From: Lepisosteus oculatus
Taxonomy: Eukaryota; Chordata; Actinopteri; Semionotiformes; Lepisosteidae
Direction: 5' to 3'
NCBI RefSeq assembly: GCF_040954835.1
Contig: NC_090704.1
Span: forward strand, 39,994,979-40,058,978
Length of the DNA: 64,000 bases
The notes below the pieces were generated by a model. It ran no database searches. It was not told where the DNA came from and saw only the letters and a program-made list of their open reading frames with translations. Made by a program: the position numbers and the translations under genes. Shown one piece after another: positions 63,793-64,000 of this stretch (positions within the stretch are counted from its first letter, which is position 1; every line of letters begins with the position of its first letter).

Positions 63793-64000
63793 GTGAGTCC
63801 AAGAAATCGTAAGCACCAATGACAGCACACTTATCATTAAAACCTCCACGTCACAACCTCATGTAATCCTGTGTTTCAGCAGCCATGATGGAATCCTGAG
63901 TGAGCTCACCCCACATGGCTGACAGGCTGCAGTCACATTACCATTGGCAACCTTTAATACTGCTAACATTTGTAAACAGGCAGTTTTAAATATACAAATG
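63793..64000 (+). other. SLC39A11: SLC39A11 downstream intron (partial)
   Basis: Starts with the donor GTGAGT; no further exon is visible before the window ends. Confidence 0.8.

Noticed and set aside
1-64000. Bacterial-type defence system, CRISPR array or operon
   Set aside because: The sequence is a vertebrate genome with spliced genes; no direct-repeat/spacer array or operon structure exists here.

Overview
This is eukaryotic DNA from a vertebrate, most likely a ray-finned fish. Genes are sparse and split by introns with consensus GT/AG sites. Intergenic and intronic DNA is long and AT-rich. The dispersed repeats look like those of fish: tRNA-headed SINE-like elements, a 5S rRNA-headed element with an (ATT)n tail, and the 3' end of a LINE. 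Nothing prokaryotic (operons, CRISPR, IS elements) is present. Gene order and orientation match the human 17q block SLC39A11-SSTR2-COG1. I cannot name the species; a non-teleost or an early-branching teleost would fit, but that is a guess.

Layout from left to right. Positions 736-1044 (minus) are coding exon 1 of COG1, a Golgi tethering subunit; the rest of that gene lies off the left end. About 10.5 kb of non-coding DNA follows. Positions 11608-12732 (minus) hold a complete single-exon SSTR2 (374 aa), with a likely spliced 5' UTR whose promoter may lie in the CpG-richer stretch near 17.4-17.8 kb. From 17.9 to 30.0 kb there is non-coding DNA with a tRNA-type SINE and a possible solo LTR. Positions 30049-31092 (minus) hold a second intact intronless receptor of the somatostatin receptor family (347 aa), clearly divergent from its neighbour. 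From about 37.7 kb to the right end runs SLC39A11 (ZIP11, plus): a putative non-coding first exon near 37.7-37.8 kb, then three phase-0 coding exons at 40415-40522, 42916-42954 and 63634-63792. These encode the first 102 residues; the gene continues past the right end.

The genes do not form a pathway. COG1 works in Golgi retrograde trafficking, the receptors are Gi-coupled peptide GPCRs, and ZIP11 is a zinc transporter. They are linked by old conserved synteny.

The most interesting content is: (i) the divergent second somatostatin receptor between SSTR2 and SLC39A11, a position with no receptor in human, carrying an unusual Trp at position 7.45 of the sodium pocket; (ii) a full-length-looking 5S rRNA-derived SINE and several fragments of it, one fused into a foldback beside a 29-bp minisatellite; (iii) a diverged direct duplication of about 110 bp just upstream of the putative SLC39A11 first exon.
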